Of a DNA stretch of 64,000 bases, positions 18,899 to 29,901 are shown one piece after another. Source of the stretch: CAVTYH01 sp963738835 (lineage in GTDB: Bacteria > Planctomycetota > Planctomycetia > Pirellulales > JADZDJ01). Position 1 is the stretch's first letter. Each line of letters begins with the position of its first letter. A model generated the notes under the pieces. That model was not told the DNA's origin. It saw only the letters and a list, made by a program, of their open reading frames with translations, and did no database searches. The stretch is from assembly GCA_963738835.1 (NCBI GenBank), contig CAVTYH010000003.1, forward strand, positions 310,001 to 374,000, in the 5' to 3' direction. A program made the translations under genes and the position numbers.

Positions 18899-19662
18899 CC
18901 CAAGGCCCCCGGATCGCCCTGGCGCTATCGGAGGACCTATTCCACTGGCAGCGTTTAGGACTCGCGACCTTCCGTCCGTATCAAGGCATCGAATTCGACG
19001 GGGTGGACGACAAAGACGCCTCCATATTCCCCGTTGCCATTCCTGACCCATCCGGACAACCGGCAATGGCCATGCTCCATCGGCCACTTTTTCCCGGCAC
19101 TCGTCCGGAGGAAACCGCCTGCCACCCTGCATCCCGCGAAGTCGATCTCGATCGCGAAAGCATTTGGATTTCCTACTGTCCACTGGGCGACGCTGGCGAT
19201 GCGCCCTATTACCTCGGCCACTTTACCTTACACAGCCGGTTGGCCAGTCCCGTGGCGCCCTGGGAGCGGCTCAAAATCGGTAGCGGCACCCCGCCCGTCC
19301 TAACACAACATGGCTGGCTGATCATTTACCACGGTGTGAGCGAAATGGACGAGCCGGGCAACGACGGACACCAGCTGTGCTATTCGGCGGGGGTGATGGT
19401 GCTCTCGAAAGAGCATCCGCGCGTGATACGCTACCGCTCGCCGGAACCGGTGCTGACGCCGACGCTGCCTCAAGAACGTTGCGGGACCATCGCCAACGTC
19501 GTTTTTCCCACCGGCATCGACCGCCGCAACGATCTCGGATTGCCGGACCGCTTCGACGTTTATTACGGGATGGCCGACAACCGGATTGGCGTGGCGCGCC
19601 TGCACCTGCCGATTTGCCTCCCACCGGGAGGAGACGCCGACCCGTCGGAAGCAAAGGTATAA
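18895..19662 (+). pseudogene. GH130 glycoside hydrolase/phosphorylase, 5' truncated
   Basis: About 255 residues of the C-terminal part of a five-bladed GH130 propeller: GPRIALALSEDLFHWQRLG, DDKDASIFP, GTPPVLTQHGWLIIYHGV, CGTIANVVFPTGI and FDVYYGMADNRIGVARL. GH130 members cleave or phosphorolyse beta-mannosides. The first blades, which carry the catalytic acid region, are missing: sequence before 18895 belongs to an unrelated ORF. The broken edge is abrupt, as expected for insertion or deletion linked to the neighbouring element. Function is presumably lost. Confidence 0.8.
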
Positions 19663-19785
19663 ATGCCGATTAACAGGAATTCAAAACCATAAATGAAGCT
19701 TCTTTGACAGCGCCTGTCGACCGATTTTGCCAACCACCTCGGACCAAGACTCTCTAAGGGTAGCCAGTACAGGAGGATTGTCATC

Positions 19786-22399
19786 GTGAATACGAATGCC
19801 GATAAGTCCGAGGCGAAGCAGGGGTCCAAGCCCGTGTCCAAAGACGATTTGAAAACGCTGCCTCTGTCGGAAGTGGAGAAAAAATTGGGGGCGTTGCCGG
19901 ACGGCCTCAGTCAAGCCGAAGCACAGAAACGGCTGACTCAATATGGCCCAAACGAAATTGAAGAAAAGAAAACCAATCCGTTCCTGAAATTCCTCACTTA
20001 CTTTTGGGGCCCGATTCCGTGGATGATCGAAGCCGCCGTGATCCTTTCGGCAGTTGCCCGGCATTGGCCGGACTTTGGCATCATACTCCTTCTGCTTGTT
20101 GCTAACGCCGTGGTCGGGTTCTGGGAAGAACACCAGGCGGGCAATGCCATCGAAGCCCTGAAGGCCAAGTTGGCGATCAAAGCCCTTGTGAAACGTGATG
20201 GACAGTGGACCACCCCGGCGGCGCGAGAGCTTGTACCAGGAGACCTCATCCGCGTGCGTCTGGGTGACATCGTACCGGCGGACGCGCGACTGCTTGCGGG
20301 TGACCCAATTGAAGTTGATCAGTCAGTGCTGACCGGGGAGTCGTTGCCCGCCACTCGAAAATCCGGCGAAGCGGTGTTTTCCGGTTCGATTATTCGTCAA
20401 GGCGAAATCGACGCATTGGTTTACGCTACCGGCGCCAACACCTACTTCGGCAAAACGGCACAACTTGTCCAGGAGGCGCATACCGTCAGCCATTTTCAAA
20501 AGGCCGTATTAAAGATTGGCAATTATCTAATCATCCTCGCAGTGGCGCTGGTGGCGGTAATTATCGCCATCGCGATTTTTCGCGGAGATCGAATTCTGAC
20601 CACCTTGCAATTCGCCTTGGTGCTGACCGTGGCCGCGATTCCCGTGGCGATGCCGACGGTGTTATCGGTGACAATGGCGGTGGGAGCGCGGCTGCTCGCC
20701 AAGAAAGAGGCGATCGTCAGCCGGTTGGTAGCCATCGAGGAATTGGCGGGCGTGGACGTGCTCTGCTCGGATAAGACCGGCACCCTTCCTCAGAACAAGC
20801 TCACGCTGGGCGATCCATTTAGCGTGGACAGTATCCCTGCCGACCAGGTGATTCTCTTTGCAGCACTGGCTTCACGCGCAGAAGACAAAGACACCATCGA
20901 CCTAGCCGTGATCGCCGGTGTAAAGGACGCCAAAGCTTTGAAGAGCTATGAGGTGGTCCATTTCCAGCCGTTCGACCCGGTGCACAAGCGCACCGAAGCA
21001 ACGATCGAAGGGGCGGATGGAAAACAGTTTTATGTGGCAAAGGGTGCGCCGCAAGTCATCCTGCAGATGTCGACCAATGCCAATCAAGTAAAACCCGCCG
21101 TGGAGCAGGCAGTCGATGAATTTGCCTTGCGCGGCTTCCGTTCATTGGGGGTGGCCCGAGCAGATCAAGAAGGCAAGTGGCAGCTGCTGGGTGTGTTGCC
21201 CCTGTTCGATCCGCCACGGGAAGATGCCAAGGCAACCATCGCGACCGCACGACAGATGGGCGTAAAGGTCAAGATGGTTACAGGCGATGCATTTGCCATC
21301 GCCCGCGAAACCGCGAAGACCTTGGGAATGGGGACTGACGTTCTCGATGCCAGCGGCCTGGGCGACGCCAAGCGTCAGAAAACGAGCGCAGTGTCTGAAT
21401 CTATTGAAAAGGCCGATGGGTTCGCCCAGGTGTTCCCCGAACACAAGTTCCACATCGTGGATGTTCTGCAAAAACGCGGCCACATCGTCGGCATGACGGG
21501 CGACGGTGTGAATGATGCCCCCGCGTTGAAGAAAGCCGACTGTGGCATCGCCGTTTCCGGCGCCACCGACGCCGCGCGCCGCAGCTGCCATTGTGCTGCT
21601 GACGCCCGGCCTGTCGGTAATCATCGACGCGATCAAGGAGAGCCGCCGCATCTTTCAGCGGATGAACAGCTACGCCGTCTACCGGATCGCCGAGACGCTG
21701 CGGGTACTGTTCTTCATGACGCTGGCGATTCTAATCTTCAACTTTTATCCATTGACAGCGGTAATGATCGTGATGCTGGCATTGCTCAACGACGGAGCCA
21801 TTCTGTCTATCGCCTATGACAACGTCCATTACAAGGATCAACCCGAAGCTTGGAACATGCGCATGGTGCTGGGCATCTCCACCGTCCTGGGCCTCATCGG
21901 GGTCGTCTCCGCGTTCGGCCTGTTTTATCTCGGCGAGCGCGTCTTTTATCTCGACCGCGCACATATCCAAACGCTGATGTACTTGAAACTGTCTGTGGCC
22001 GGACATCTGACGATTTTCCTGACACGCACGCGCGGCCCATTCTGGTCTATACGCCCCGCGCGGATTCTATGGATCGCTGTGCTCGGCACGCAAATCGTGG
22101 CGACGTTGATTGCAGTTTATGGCCTGTTCATGACGCCGTTGGGTTGGGGCTGGGCGCTCTTCGTTTGGGGCTATGCATTGGCTTGGTTCTTACTAAATGA
22201 CCGCGTGAAACTGCTCGCCTATCGGATATTTGACCCGGCCAAAGCCGCCTCGTCGGCTAAGAAGCCGCTCGATCTTACGCCGCAGATCGCCACTCGGGCC
22301 TATGAACTATTTCAGCAGCGAGTACGCGGCGCCAGCCAGGCAGATCAAGACTGGCTTGAGGCGGAGCGCGAAATTCGGAAAGCTGAGTCTCCCAAATGA
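19786..22399 (+). CDS. Plasma-membrane type proton-translocating P-type ATPase (1 frame break)
   Basis: A GTG start follows AGGAGG by about 10 bases. Motifs in order: TGESLPATR (actuator), DKTGTLPQNKLTLG with the phosphorylated aspartate (family consensus DKTGTLTQN, here with a proline), KGAPQVIL (nucleotide site), TGDAFAIARETAKTLGMG and GDGVNDAPALKKADCG (hinge). About ten membrane helices flank them. A single break near 21590 separates the hinge from AAAAIVLLTPGLSVIIDAI and the C-terminal helices to 22399. This is the type IIIA group, which exports protons and generates membrane potential. The total length, about 870 residues, fits the family. Confidence 0.9.
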
Positions 22400-22479
22400 A
22401 CCGACGCGTACCGCGGTGGTCGAGAATACTGATGAATCGACGGCTGAATTCGCCGCGTTTCCTCGGGAACACTGTCCCA

Positions 22480-22640
22480 AAATGCTTGATTTGCCGGCAC
22501 TCATGGGGCGTAGGTTCGATGGGCCATCAATCATCGAGGGACGGGGGTCTAATCTGATGTTGGAATTCAAAGTGCCATCAAACGCCAAATCCAGAGCTAC
22601 TTGACGCTGCAGAATCCGGTTGCCGTGGTACTTGTTCGCA
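22480..22640 (-). mobile_element. Solo remnant of an IS66 right end
   Basis: The stretch with TTGCCGGCACTC, GATGGGCCATCAATC and TTGGAATTCAAAGTGCCA aligns along its length with the reverse complement of the sequence just downstream of the transposase genes of both IS66 copies (about 33105-33240 and 46636-46775). Homology continues to the position corresponding to the transposase stop (GCAGAATCCGGTTGCC here, GCAGAATCCGATTGCC in the first copy) and then ends. No transposase gene is attached. Confidence 0.65.
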
Positions 22641-23830
22641 CAGATATTTTCCGATGCTCGTGTGGTCGAAATGTAGATCCTTGCCATTCGGAAATACCCC
22701 AGCAGGCAACCAGGGAGATATCAGCACTGCGGGTACGCGAACCCCGAGCCGATCGAAGGAGTATTCCAGCGCGCACTTGTCCGGTGGGGCGGCTCAACGT
22801 GGTCGTAATAGCCACCGTGTTCGTCGTAGACCACGATCAAGAGCGTCGATCGCCACAACTCTTCTTTCCCGCGGATCGCGTTGTAGACTCGTGCCACCAG
22901 CGCTTGGCCACGCATGATGTCGTACGGTGGATGATCATCATTGGCATCCTCGCCGTTATATTGCGGCTCGATAAACACGTAGGCGGGGAACTCTGTGGCC
23001 GGACCAGCCACATCGGCCTCAAAGTTTTCAATGTGCGAATAATTAGCCGCATTCTCGCTTTGCCACTGATGCGAGAGGGCAAGTGTTTGCGGAATATCGT
23101 GAAAATAAATTCGCCATTTGACCTGATGGTCGGTCAGTTCATCGTAAATGGTTCGCTGATCATAGAGAGCGTAGCCGTGATAATCCCAGGTGTAATCAGG
23201 CATTCGCGCAATGCCGCGACAAGTCCCCGTATGCACAAAAAACCGATCCGCCCACGTCGGTCCCGGCACCGACGAGAACCAGCGATCGCAGACGGTGAAG
23301 TGTCGAGCCAAGAAGTGCAATGCCGGCAGAGTGCCCAGCGGGTAATAGCCCATGACTTCATCGCGTTGTGCCCGCGTTGAATTCGGGAATGTCCGCACGT
23401 ACTCGGCCACAAAGTGCCCTTCATAGACGCGCCTGGCCTCCGTGATCGCCACCATTCTCGGTGCTCTCCCACGAAGTTTGTTCCATAACCACAGCCACCA
23501 ACTCGACACCGCTCCCCAGATCGCCATCGGCAGACGGATGAAAATGCTCCGCCGACAATCCGACCCTCGCACCGCTGCAGCCGCTCCGATTTGCCGCAGC
23601 ACAGAGTCGAGTGTGTGGTCGGGATCATTGCTCGCACAACGCACCGCCGTCGGCAACTGCTCGTATCGCTGACCTTGATCGTCCGTGTTGGTTCTCCGAG
23701 GCCCGGCCGGGGCGATGCCATCCAGGTTGGGATAGGCCTGCTGAAAATCGCCGAGCATCTGATCGAAGGAGCGATTCTCCAACATCAGGACCACTACGTG
23801 CTTGATTGGGTCCTCGAAATCTTGCGCCAT
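22578..23830 (-). CDS. Phosphoesterase of the bacterial phospholipase C / acid phosphatase family, 3' altered (1 frame break)
   Basis: Begins MAQDFEDPIKHVVVLMLENRSFDQMLGDF, the PF04185 signature with the metal-binding ENRSFD. Further motifs: LARHFTVCDRWFSSVPGPTW, YDEHGGYYDHVEPP, and, after a one-base break in the C-run near 22790, LEYSFDRLGVRVPAVLISPW and FDHTSIGKYLCE. Members hydrolyse phosphodiester or phosphomonoester bonds. No signal peptide is evident. The last 20 residues, after KYLCE, coincide with the IS66 remnant, so the normal C terminus is gone. Activity is uncertain, though the catalytic blocks survive. Confidence 0.8.
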
Positions 23831-24395
23831 GGTTGCCCCTTTTGGCGAATAGAAGCGAACCTGAGATGGTGATTCTACCAGCTTTTTCAGCTGAAATCTC
23901 TCTCCAGGCTAATGGATCTCGCTTACATTCCCGAGCGGCCAAACCATCGCGATGTGCCAATAGCTTTGTCCATACATCCAGGTGTGAATGATCAGCCTGT
24001 TGCGCACGAGCCCTCGGAATCGGACCAACAAAGGCAGGTGGGACTGAGGTTCGTGCAATCGGTTCTATCCTGGCAGCGAGCGGGCCTTCGTCGTCCCATC
24101 CTCATCGGGGCCAAGGGCCTGGCGGCCTCACGGGGCGAGCCCCGACGATGACAGGCCGACGAAGGCAGTGAAAGGCAGCCGATTGATTCGCGGCGTTGAA
24201 CTCTTCACAGGATTCTTGTCGCCGCGTTCTTAGTGGATCCGCTGGGTTACTCACTATCTTTCTGTCGCAGCCACTTCTTATGCGACACGCCGGCAGCAGC
24301 GGCATATATCTCTTTCTGAAACGCTCGTTGGCAAGCCGCCTAGGGTAGAGGGGCAATTGCCGGCCGATCGGCGTGGGGACGCCAAATTTGCGCCT
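23831..24395. other. Intergenic region without recognisable gene
   Basis: Both strands carry only short open frames without family-like sequence. No repeat, promoter or RNA was recognised. It probably contains degraded remnants next to the IS110 fragment. Confidence 0.4.
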
Positions 24396-24692
24396 CTACG
24401 CCGAGAGGTCGGTGGTGCAATCAGGTTTCGCTTGGCAGTGTTCCACGTGGGACGCCTCGTGATTGGGGTTGGCGACCTGGATCGGCAAGCCCATGGTCAG
24501 CGCCATGTCGTGAACCCAGCCTGCCGCCGATCCGATCTCGACCACCACGCGCTCTGGCCGGTGCCTCGTCAACAGATCGTGAATGTCGCCGGGTTTGGTG
24601 CGCACCATCGTGAAGAAGTGCTCGCCGGTGGAACTTTCATAGACACATGCCACACTCTTGAACTTGCCCAAGTCGATTGCCAAAATCTTCAT
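24396..24692 (-). pseudogene. IS110-family transposase, N-terminal fragment
   Basis: From MKILAIDLGKFKSVACVYE through VVVEIGSAAGWVHDM to GLPIQVANPNHEA it matches the RuvC-like DEDD domain of IS110 transposases: the first aspartate is in AIDLGK and the glutamate in VVVEIG. After about 85 residues the sequence diverges and stops, while full enzymes have about 340 residues and a C-terminal serine domain. It is a dead fragment, oriented toward lower coordinates. Confidence 0.8.
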
Positions 24693-25137
24693 GTCCGGGT
24701 CTCCTTGCATCGAAAAATGGTGACTGGGCCAGGTCACGCGCCTAAGCCCTCGGATGCAACAACGGATCGTAACGATCCGATTGATCGCACCCTCACCGGG
24801 AGAACCGGCTACATAGTTTCTTTTCAGTTCTCAGCTTCTTAGCTGGCCAGCTGAGCTCTATTGGCTGACTTTCCGATTGGTGGAACCTACCGACGTGCGA
24901 ATAGCCCTGCAACCTGCGCTCGGTCCCGCCTGAGAGCCCCTAAATCTTTCCCTATTGCCTCGATCCTTACGATCCAATCTCGACTCGGAGCCGTCTAGAG
25001 TCGCAACTGCTGTCTTGTAGAGTCTTTCAATGCTTTCGCCGATACATGAAGAGACGGCGTAAAATGGGCTGCTCCGCCTCGAGACCTTTCATGCGTCAGC
25101 AGGGCAAGCTGTTGTGCGCTTCCAGGGAGGGCGGAAA
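24693..25137. other. Intergenic region upstream of the outer-membrane protein
   Basis: No gene seen. The part next to the IS110 fragment contains short dyads such as GGATCGTAACGATCC near 24764-24778, possibly part of the element. A GGAGGGCGG ribosome-binding stretch precedes the next gene. Confidence 0.35.
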
Positions 25138-26178
25138 ATGAATCGCACTTCGGCTGCGACTCGGATTTTTGGAATGCTCGCGCTGCTCTTAGTGGGAGCG
25201 ATGGCGCGCCCGACAGCGGGCCAGGACCAGACCACCACCGCGCCACCCGCCTTCACATGGCACGAGCCGCAGACCGACCAAGGCTACTGCTGCGACCAAG
25301 GCTGCTGCGATTGTCTATCGGTATGTAACGTCATCCGCGAATCCATCTTCTGCCACGCCGATCCGTGCTGCTGGACTCCGCTGCCGTGCTCGACGTTCTT
25401 CAGCGAAGGTTGGGGCGACCCTTGGGTGCCATCGCCAAACGGCTCGGGTGGTGCACCGCGGCAGGGGTGGATCAATGCTGCGGACGGCAATATATACCGG
25501 CTGTGGTTCTTCACCTTCGCTCAGGGTTTCAACAATCCTCCGCAGGGCAACGCCTACCTGGGAGGCTACACGTTGTACACGCCGTTCAGTCGGCGCCTGG
25601 AGCTGATCACAAACATTCCTTATGTGGTACGCAACAACCCATTCGATGGACTGCCAACCATCGACCCGCAGCAGTCTACGGCGCTTCAAAGTCAGACGAC
25701 GTTCGGCGATGTCTCATTTACTCCCCGCGTCTTGCTTCACGAGACACGAGATCTTTCGATTACCGCCGAACTAACGGTGCTAACGCCGACCGGCAACGGC
25801 CCTGTTGCGGGGAAGTCCGCGCTCGTCCCGAACTTTGCGTTCTGGTACAACATCGCTGGCGGTTGGGTGCTTCGCGGCGGGATTGGCGACTCGATCTCGA
25901 CGACGGGCGATGGAGCGAACACACTAATTAGCCAGCTCGCTATTGGTCAGACTCTGACCGACCACAATGTCCCGCTGTTCGGCGATTTCACCTACTACTT
26001 TTCATTCGTGGCAAACACACCACTGTCCAATGGCGGTCCCACGAGTGTGTCGCTTACGCCCGGAATCCGCACCCACTTAGGCAACGACTGGTATTTTCTA
26101 GCGGGTATCCCAGTGCCACTGACGGAGGCGCGGGTTGCTGACCTCGGCATGATCTTCTGGTTCATGAAGGCATGGTGA
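25138..26178 (+). CDS. Secreted, cysteine-rich outer-membrane beta-barrel-like protein
   Basis: 346 residues from MNRTSAATRIFGML, chosen because GGAGGGCGG lies just upstream. A signal peptide ends around AGQDQ. A cysteine-rich segment (YCCDQGCCDCLSVC, then CHADPCCW) precedes a long alternating beta-strand region (LGGYTLYTPFSRRLELITNIPYVV, DVSFTPRVLLHETRDLSITAELTVLTPTGNG, LTPGIRTHLGNDWYFLAGIPVPL), which resembles MetA-pathway/transporter barrel proteins. The C-terminal aromatic end (MIFWFMKAW) fits barrel insertion. Function is probably envelope-related; the cysteine cluster is unusual for a barrel. Confidence 0.65.
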   Translation: MNRTSAATRIFGMLALLLVGAMARPTAGQDQTTTAPPAFTWHEPQTDQGYCCDQGCCDCLSVCNVIRESIFCHADPCCWTPLPCSTFFSEGWGDPWVPSPNGSGGAPRQGWINAADGNIYRLWFFTFAQGFNNPPQGNAYLGGYTLYTPFSRRLELITNIPYVVRNNPFDGLPTIDPQQSTALQSQTTFGDVSFTPRVLLHETRDLSITAELTVLTPTGNGPVAGKSALVPNFAFWYNIAGGWVLRGGIGDSISTTGDGANTLISQLAIGQTLTDHNVPLFGDFTYYFSFVANTPLSNGGPTSVSLTPGIRTHLGNDWYFLAGIPVPLTEARVADLGMIFWFMKAW

Positions 26179-26454
26179 CCACGGAGTAGTGGCCTGTTCG
26201 TAAAGAATGGTGATCTACTACCAGGGATGTGCGCGTTGAGCTACGGCTGCTCAGCCGCGCAATATTTTCCCAATCTGAAAATAGCGGGGCTTCTGCCTGC
26301 CGACCGAGCGGGCGTGGTGGTCAACACGCGGGCGACACCCACAAGCTATTCATTTAATAAGCGATCGATTGGCCGCGTGCGCTCGTTGATGTGAATTTGT
26401 GCCGGATCGCATACAATTTAGCGCGCTGTGATAAAGCCGGGAAGGTTATGCACC

Positions 26455-27258
26455 ATGCGTCGCCCAAAGTCGTTACTGCGCTTGGCAGGCATCTCTTTGG
26501 GCACTCTCGGGATCGCAGTCTGCATCGCCTCGCTAGTCATTCTTTGGATGGCGAGCTCGCGCCTTGCGCGGGCGACGGATAACCTGTTCAGCAAGATGGA
26601 CAAGTCTTTAGCCGTTGTTCGGCAGCGGGCCATCCAAACCCAGGAGCGCGTCGCAGCGGCGGAGGCTAACGCCGAAGAACTCGGTGCCACGCTTCGGGAC
26701 TGGACTAAACAAGAGGCAGCGCGGCGGCTCACGCTAGAGCTTAATGTTGCGGAGAAGTCAGAGCGGTTGATGGCCGCGTTACAACAAGCTGACAATTCGC
26801 TTGAGGTCGCCGAATCGTCCGTGGGTCTTGTGCAAGATATGTTGTCAATCAACGCCTCAACTAGTGCGCCGAGTGATAGCACGTTAGTGGACCGACTTAT
26901 GGAGGAGCTTGCGTCCTTGCGTGCTCAATTGGCCGAAGCGACTGGGTTTGTTGCCAGAGTCCAAGATCGGTTGGCGGATGCGAACAACGAAACACCGACC
27001 GAAGAACGCTTCGGTCAAGCGGCGCCACTTGCCCTGCGCGTGGTTGCTGCGCTGGCCTCCCTGGAGCCTCGTTTAACGAACTTCACGGACAACATATCGG
27101 CGGCTCAAAGCAAAGTGCAAAATCTAAAAGCGAAAACGCAGTCGTGGATTCTGGTTATCACGATTGGTATTACGCTGCTCATTCTACTGATGGCCGCCGG
27201 CCAAATTGCCCTGTGCCGACTGGCCTGGACTGGCGGCGAAAAAAGCAAATCCCGCTGA
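26455..27258 (+). CDS. Membrane protein with two helices and a periplasmic coiled coil
   Basis: 267 residues from MRRPKSLLRL (GGAAGG upstream; a GTG nine codons earlier is possible). One transmembrane helix at about residues 10-32, a long heptad-rich region with many Ala, Glu and Arg (VRQRAIQTQERVAAAEANAEEL and following), and a second helix near the C terminus (WILVITIGITLLILLMAAG). No enzyme motif. The layout suggests a structural or anchoring envelope protein; family not recognised. A strong terminator follows at 27334. Confidence 0.6.
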   Translation: MRRPKSLLRLAGISLGTLGIAVCIASLVILWMASSRLARATDNLFSKMDKSLAVVRQRAIQTQERVAAAEANAEELGATLRDWTKQEAARRLTLELNVAEKSERLMAALQQADNSLEVAESSVGLVQDMLSINASTSAPSDSTLVDRLMEELASLRAQLAEATGFVARVQDRLADANNETPTEERFGQAAPLALRVVAALASLEPRLTNFTDNISAAQSKVQNLKAKTQSWILVITIGITLLILLMAAGQIALCRLAWTGGEKSKSR

Positions 27259-27333
27259 TTGTTTGGCTTGTGCCAGGATGCTAGAATCCGGGCGCGTTTG
27301 TGGCTCGCGATGGGCCATACTCAACAAAGCTAC

Positions 27334-27373
27334 AAACCCCGACAGGCAGTTCACCTGCCTATTGGGGTTTTTT
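27334..27373 (+). terminator. Rho-independent terminator
   Basis: AAACCCC (27334-27340) pairs with GGGGTTT (27364-27370) and AGGCAG (27344-27349) with CTGCCT (27355-27360), closing a TTCAC loop; the stem runs directly into TTTTTT (27368-27373). It ends the transcript of the coiled-coil membrane protein. Confidence 0.85.
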
Positions 27374-27457
27374 GTTCGGCGCTCGTCACCGCAGGGTGCG
27401 TTTCAATCAAGCTTTGAAGTGTCAGCCTGCCTTCTCCATAACTCAGGAGCACGAATT

Positions 27458-28363
27458 ATGAACAAGATCTGTCTTCCACTGACCCTCATCTTGTGTGCCG
27501 CGGCGACTGCGGTGTCGCACGCGAGTCAGGCCGATGACGAGGTCGCCATCCGCAAGAATGTGGAGGCGTATGTCGCGGCCTACAACAATCACGACGCGAA
27601 AACATTGGCGACGTTTTGGTCGCCGGACGCTGTATACGTCAACCCAGAGACGGGTGAAGAAGCTGTCGGCCACGATGCCATTGCGGACCAGTTCACCGAT
27701 GTCCTGGCGAACCTTGGGGATGCCAAATTAACGGTCGACGTGAAATCGATCGTGTTCCTCTCGCCGACGGTCGCCGTCGAACGTGGGACGGTGCGCGTCG
27801 CGAAGAAATCGGAGAAAGAGGGGAAGAGCTCGGACTACACTGCCGTGCACGTGAAGCGCGGCGGAAAGTGGCTCTTGGACCGTGTCAGCGAGGAAGATTC
27901 GCCCGTCGTGTTCTCAAACTACGAGCGGCTGAAGGACCTGGAATGGATGATCGGCACTTGGACTGACGAAGACGATCGCAGCCGCGTGGACATGAACTGC
28001 AAATGGACCAAGAACCAATCGTTCATTATGCGGCAGTTCGCCGTTTCCATCGAAGACCGACTGGACATGTCGGGCATACAGCTCATCGGCTGGGACCCGA
28101 GCGCGGGCAAAATCCGCTCCTGGGTGTTCGATTCCGACGGTGGTTTCGGCGAAGCGACGTGGACCAAGAAAGGCAACCGCTGGATCATCAATGCCGCTGC
28201 GACGATGCCGGATGGCCGCAAAACCTCAGGGATCAATATCTTGACGATGCTCGACAAAAACTCATTCACCTGGCAGTCGACTGGCCGTGAGTTGGATGGC
28301 GAAATCCTGCCGAACATCGATCCCATCAAAGTGGTTCGCGGTACCGCGTCTGATTCCAAGTAA
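27458..28363 (+). CDS. Secreted SnoaL-like/DUF4440 protein
   Basis: 301 residues with AGGAG upstream of the ATG. A signal peptide (MNKICLPLTLILCAAATAV, cut near HASQA) precedes a DUF4440-type alpha+beta domain (VEAYVAAYNNHDAKTLATFWSPDAVYVNPETGE, repeated-strand part to KWLLDRV), as in nuclear-transport-factor-2-like proteins. The C-terminal half (LEWMIGTWTDEDD, GWDPSAGKIRSWVFDSDGGF) resembles lipocalin-like secreted domains often attached to it. Exported; ligand unknown. The pairing of an NTF2-like domain with this C-terminal domain is recurrent in planctomycetes as far as I recall. Confidence 0.75.
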   Translation: MNKICLPLTLILCAAATAVSHASQADDEVAIRKNVEAYVAAYNNHDAKTLATFWSPDAVYVNPETGEEAVGHDAIADQFTDVLANLGDAKLTVDVKSIVFLSPTVAVERGTVRVAKKSEKEGKSSDYTAVHVKRGGKWLLDRVSEEDSPVVFSNYERLKDLEWMIGTWTDEDDRSRVDMNCKWTKNQSFIMRQFAVSIEDRLDMSGIQLIGWDPSAGKIRSWVFDSDGGFGEATWTKKGNRWIINAAATMPDGRKTSGINILTMLDKNSFTWQSTGRELDGEILPNIDPIKVVRGTASDSK

Positions 28364-28397
28364 TCCCATAAACACCCAGCAATACGGGGGTCCTCCC

Positions 28398-29706
28398 ATG
28401 AAACGTTCCATCATCATTCTGGTGGTTGGTTTGGTTGCGTCGGCGCTTTATGTCAGTGAGGTCGTCGGCCGTGGGGGCGGTGGAGGCGGGGGCGGTGGCG
28501 GCAGTCGAGGTGGGGAGGCGGCGGTGGGGCAGTAGCAGCGGAGGCGGCGGTTCACGACCATCGGCTGCGCAGGCTGGAAGTCCCTCGATGAGTCGCACTA
28601 CGGCGCCAAGCAAAGCCAAGCCCAGCGGTTCGGGGGCGACGAAGGCCACTGCTGCGAAGTCTACAGCAGGAGCCGCCGGCAAGACTGCATCGGCGCGGCC
28701 ACAGACCGGCGCCGCTGACAAAGGCACGCGCCCCACACAGTCAGATGTGCAAAAATTCGCCAACTCGGCTGGCCCCGGCGCGGCAGCCGGCACGCGTCCA
28801 GCCGGCAGCAACGCGGCAGTGGCTGATTTTCTGGAAGGTGGCTCGGCACCCTCGCGCGGCACCGCCGCAGCTGTAGGAGCCGGCGCGGTAGTCGGCGCCG
28901 GTGCGGTGGCCGCCAACCGCCCAGCGACCACGGATAATCGTGCCAACCGGCCGGCAGCCAAGGTTGCCATAGCGCAGCCCGGCCAGGCGCGAGCAAGTCT
29001 GGCGGAGGGAAGCAGTGAACGCCGCACGCAACGCCAGCAGGAAATCGGCAAAAGTGCCGACCAAGTCCGCAGCGGCTTGAAAGAACAGTACGGCGATCAA
29101 TTGTATAACGACTTTTGGGCGTCTAACTCGCAATCCCGCTTCGAGCAGAACCCAGTCTTTTGGAGTTGGGCGACGTTCAACACAGCACGAGCGTTCATGC
29201 CGTGGAATTGGGGCAATGAGGCGTACTATGACTACGGCACGGGAGGCAACGTCTATTACGACGGCGACATGGTATACGCCAACGGAACCACGGTCCCCGC
29301 GGAGGAATATGCCGACCAGGCCGAACAGCTGGCCACAAACGTTCCCAAAGTGGAGAATCCCGACGCCATGGAGTGGTTGCCGCTTGGCGTCTTTGCTTTG
29401 ACGCAGGACGGCGTCGCCGACGCGGCTCCCAACATGTTCGTGCAGTTAGCACTCAGCAAGGAAGGAATCCTCGCCGGCACATATCAAAACAAATCCACGG
29501 GGAAGGTCGAATCGGTCGAGGGTATGGTTGATCAAAAGAGTCAGCGCGCCGCGATGACGATTGCGGGCAAGAACACGCCCATTATGGAAACCGGTCTAGC
29601 CAACTTGACCAAGAACGAAACGCGCGTGCTGGCCCATTTTGCCGATGGTACAACGCAGCAGTGGTTAATGCTGCACATAGAGAATCCAAAGGCCACGACG
29701 AAATAG
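28398..29706 (+). CDS. Secreted glycine-rich surface-type protein (1 frame break)
   Basis: Starts MKRSIIILVVGLVASALYVS (signal peptide), then a run of glycines; a one-base break near 28512 inside that run joins it to the frame reading SSSGGGGSRPSAAQAG and on to 29706. The middle is Ala/Thr/Pro-rich low complexity. The C-terminal part is folded-looking: FWASNSQSRFEQNPVFWSW, YYDYGTGGNVYYDGDMVYA, LPLGVFALTQDG, NETRVLAHFADGTTQQWLML. I have seen the NVYYDGD...VYANG block in planctomycete secreted proteins loosely named protocadherin-like. Probably exported to the periplasm or surface; 13 bases or so downstream of an SD-like GGGGGTCC. Confidence 0.65.
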
Positions 29707-29901
29707 CTGAGGGCGCGAATTCGACGACAGAGGGGGCGCGATATTAGGATAGGGAAAGGTTTAGGATTGTAGCGGTTCTAGACTCAACCCAAGTGGGAAA
29801 TCTGGGACAACGTTGGTGGTCCCTACTTGTTGCAGAAGGATATGTCGTTTCTACTCGTCACATCCGATCTAATCACACTTTTCTCGGGAGAAGCAAGATT
29901 T

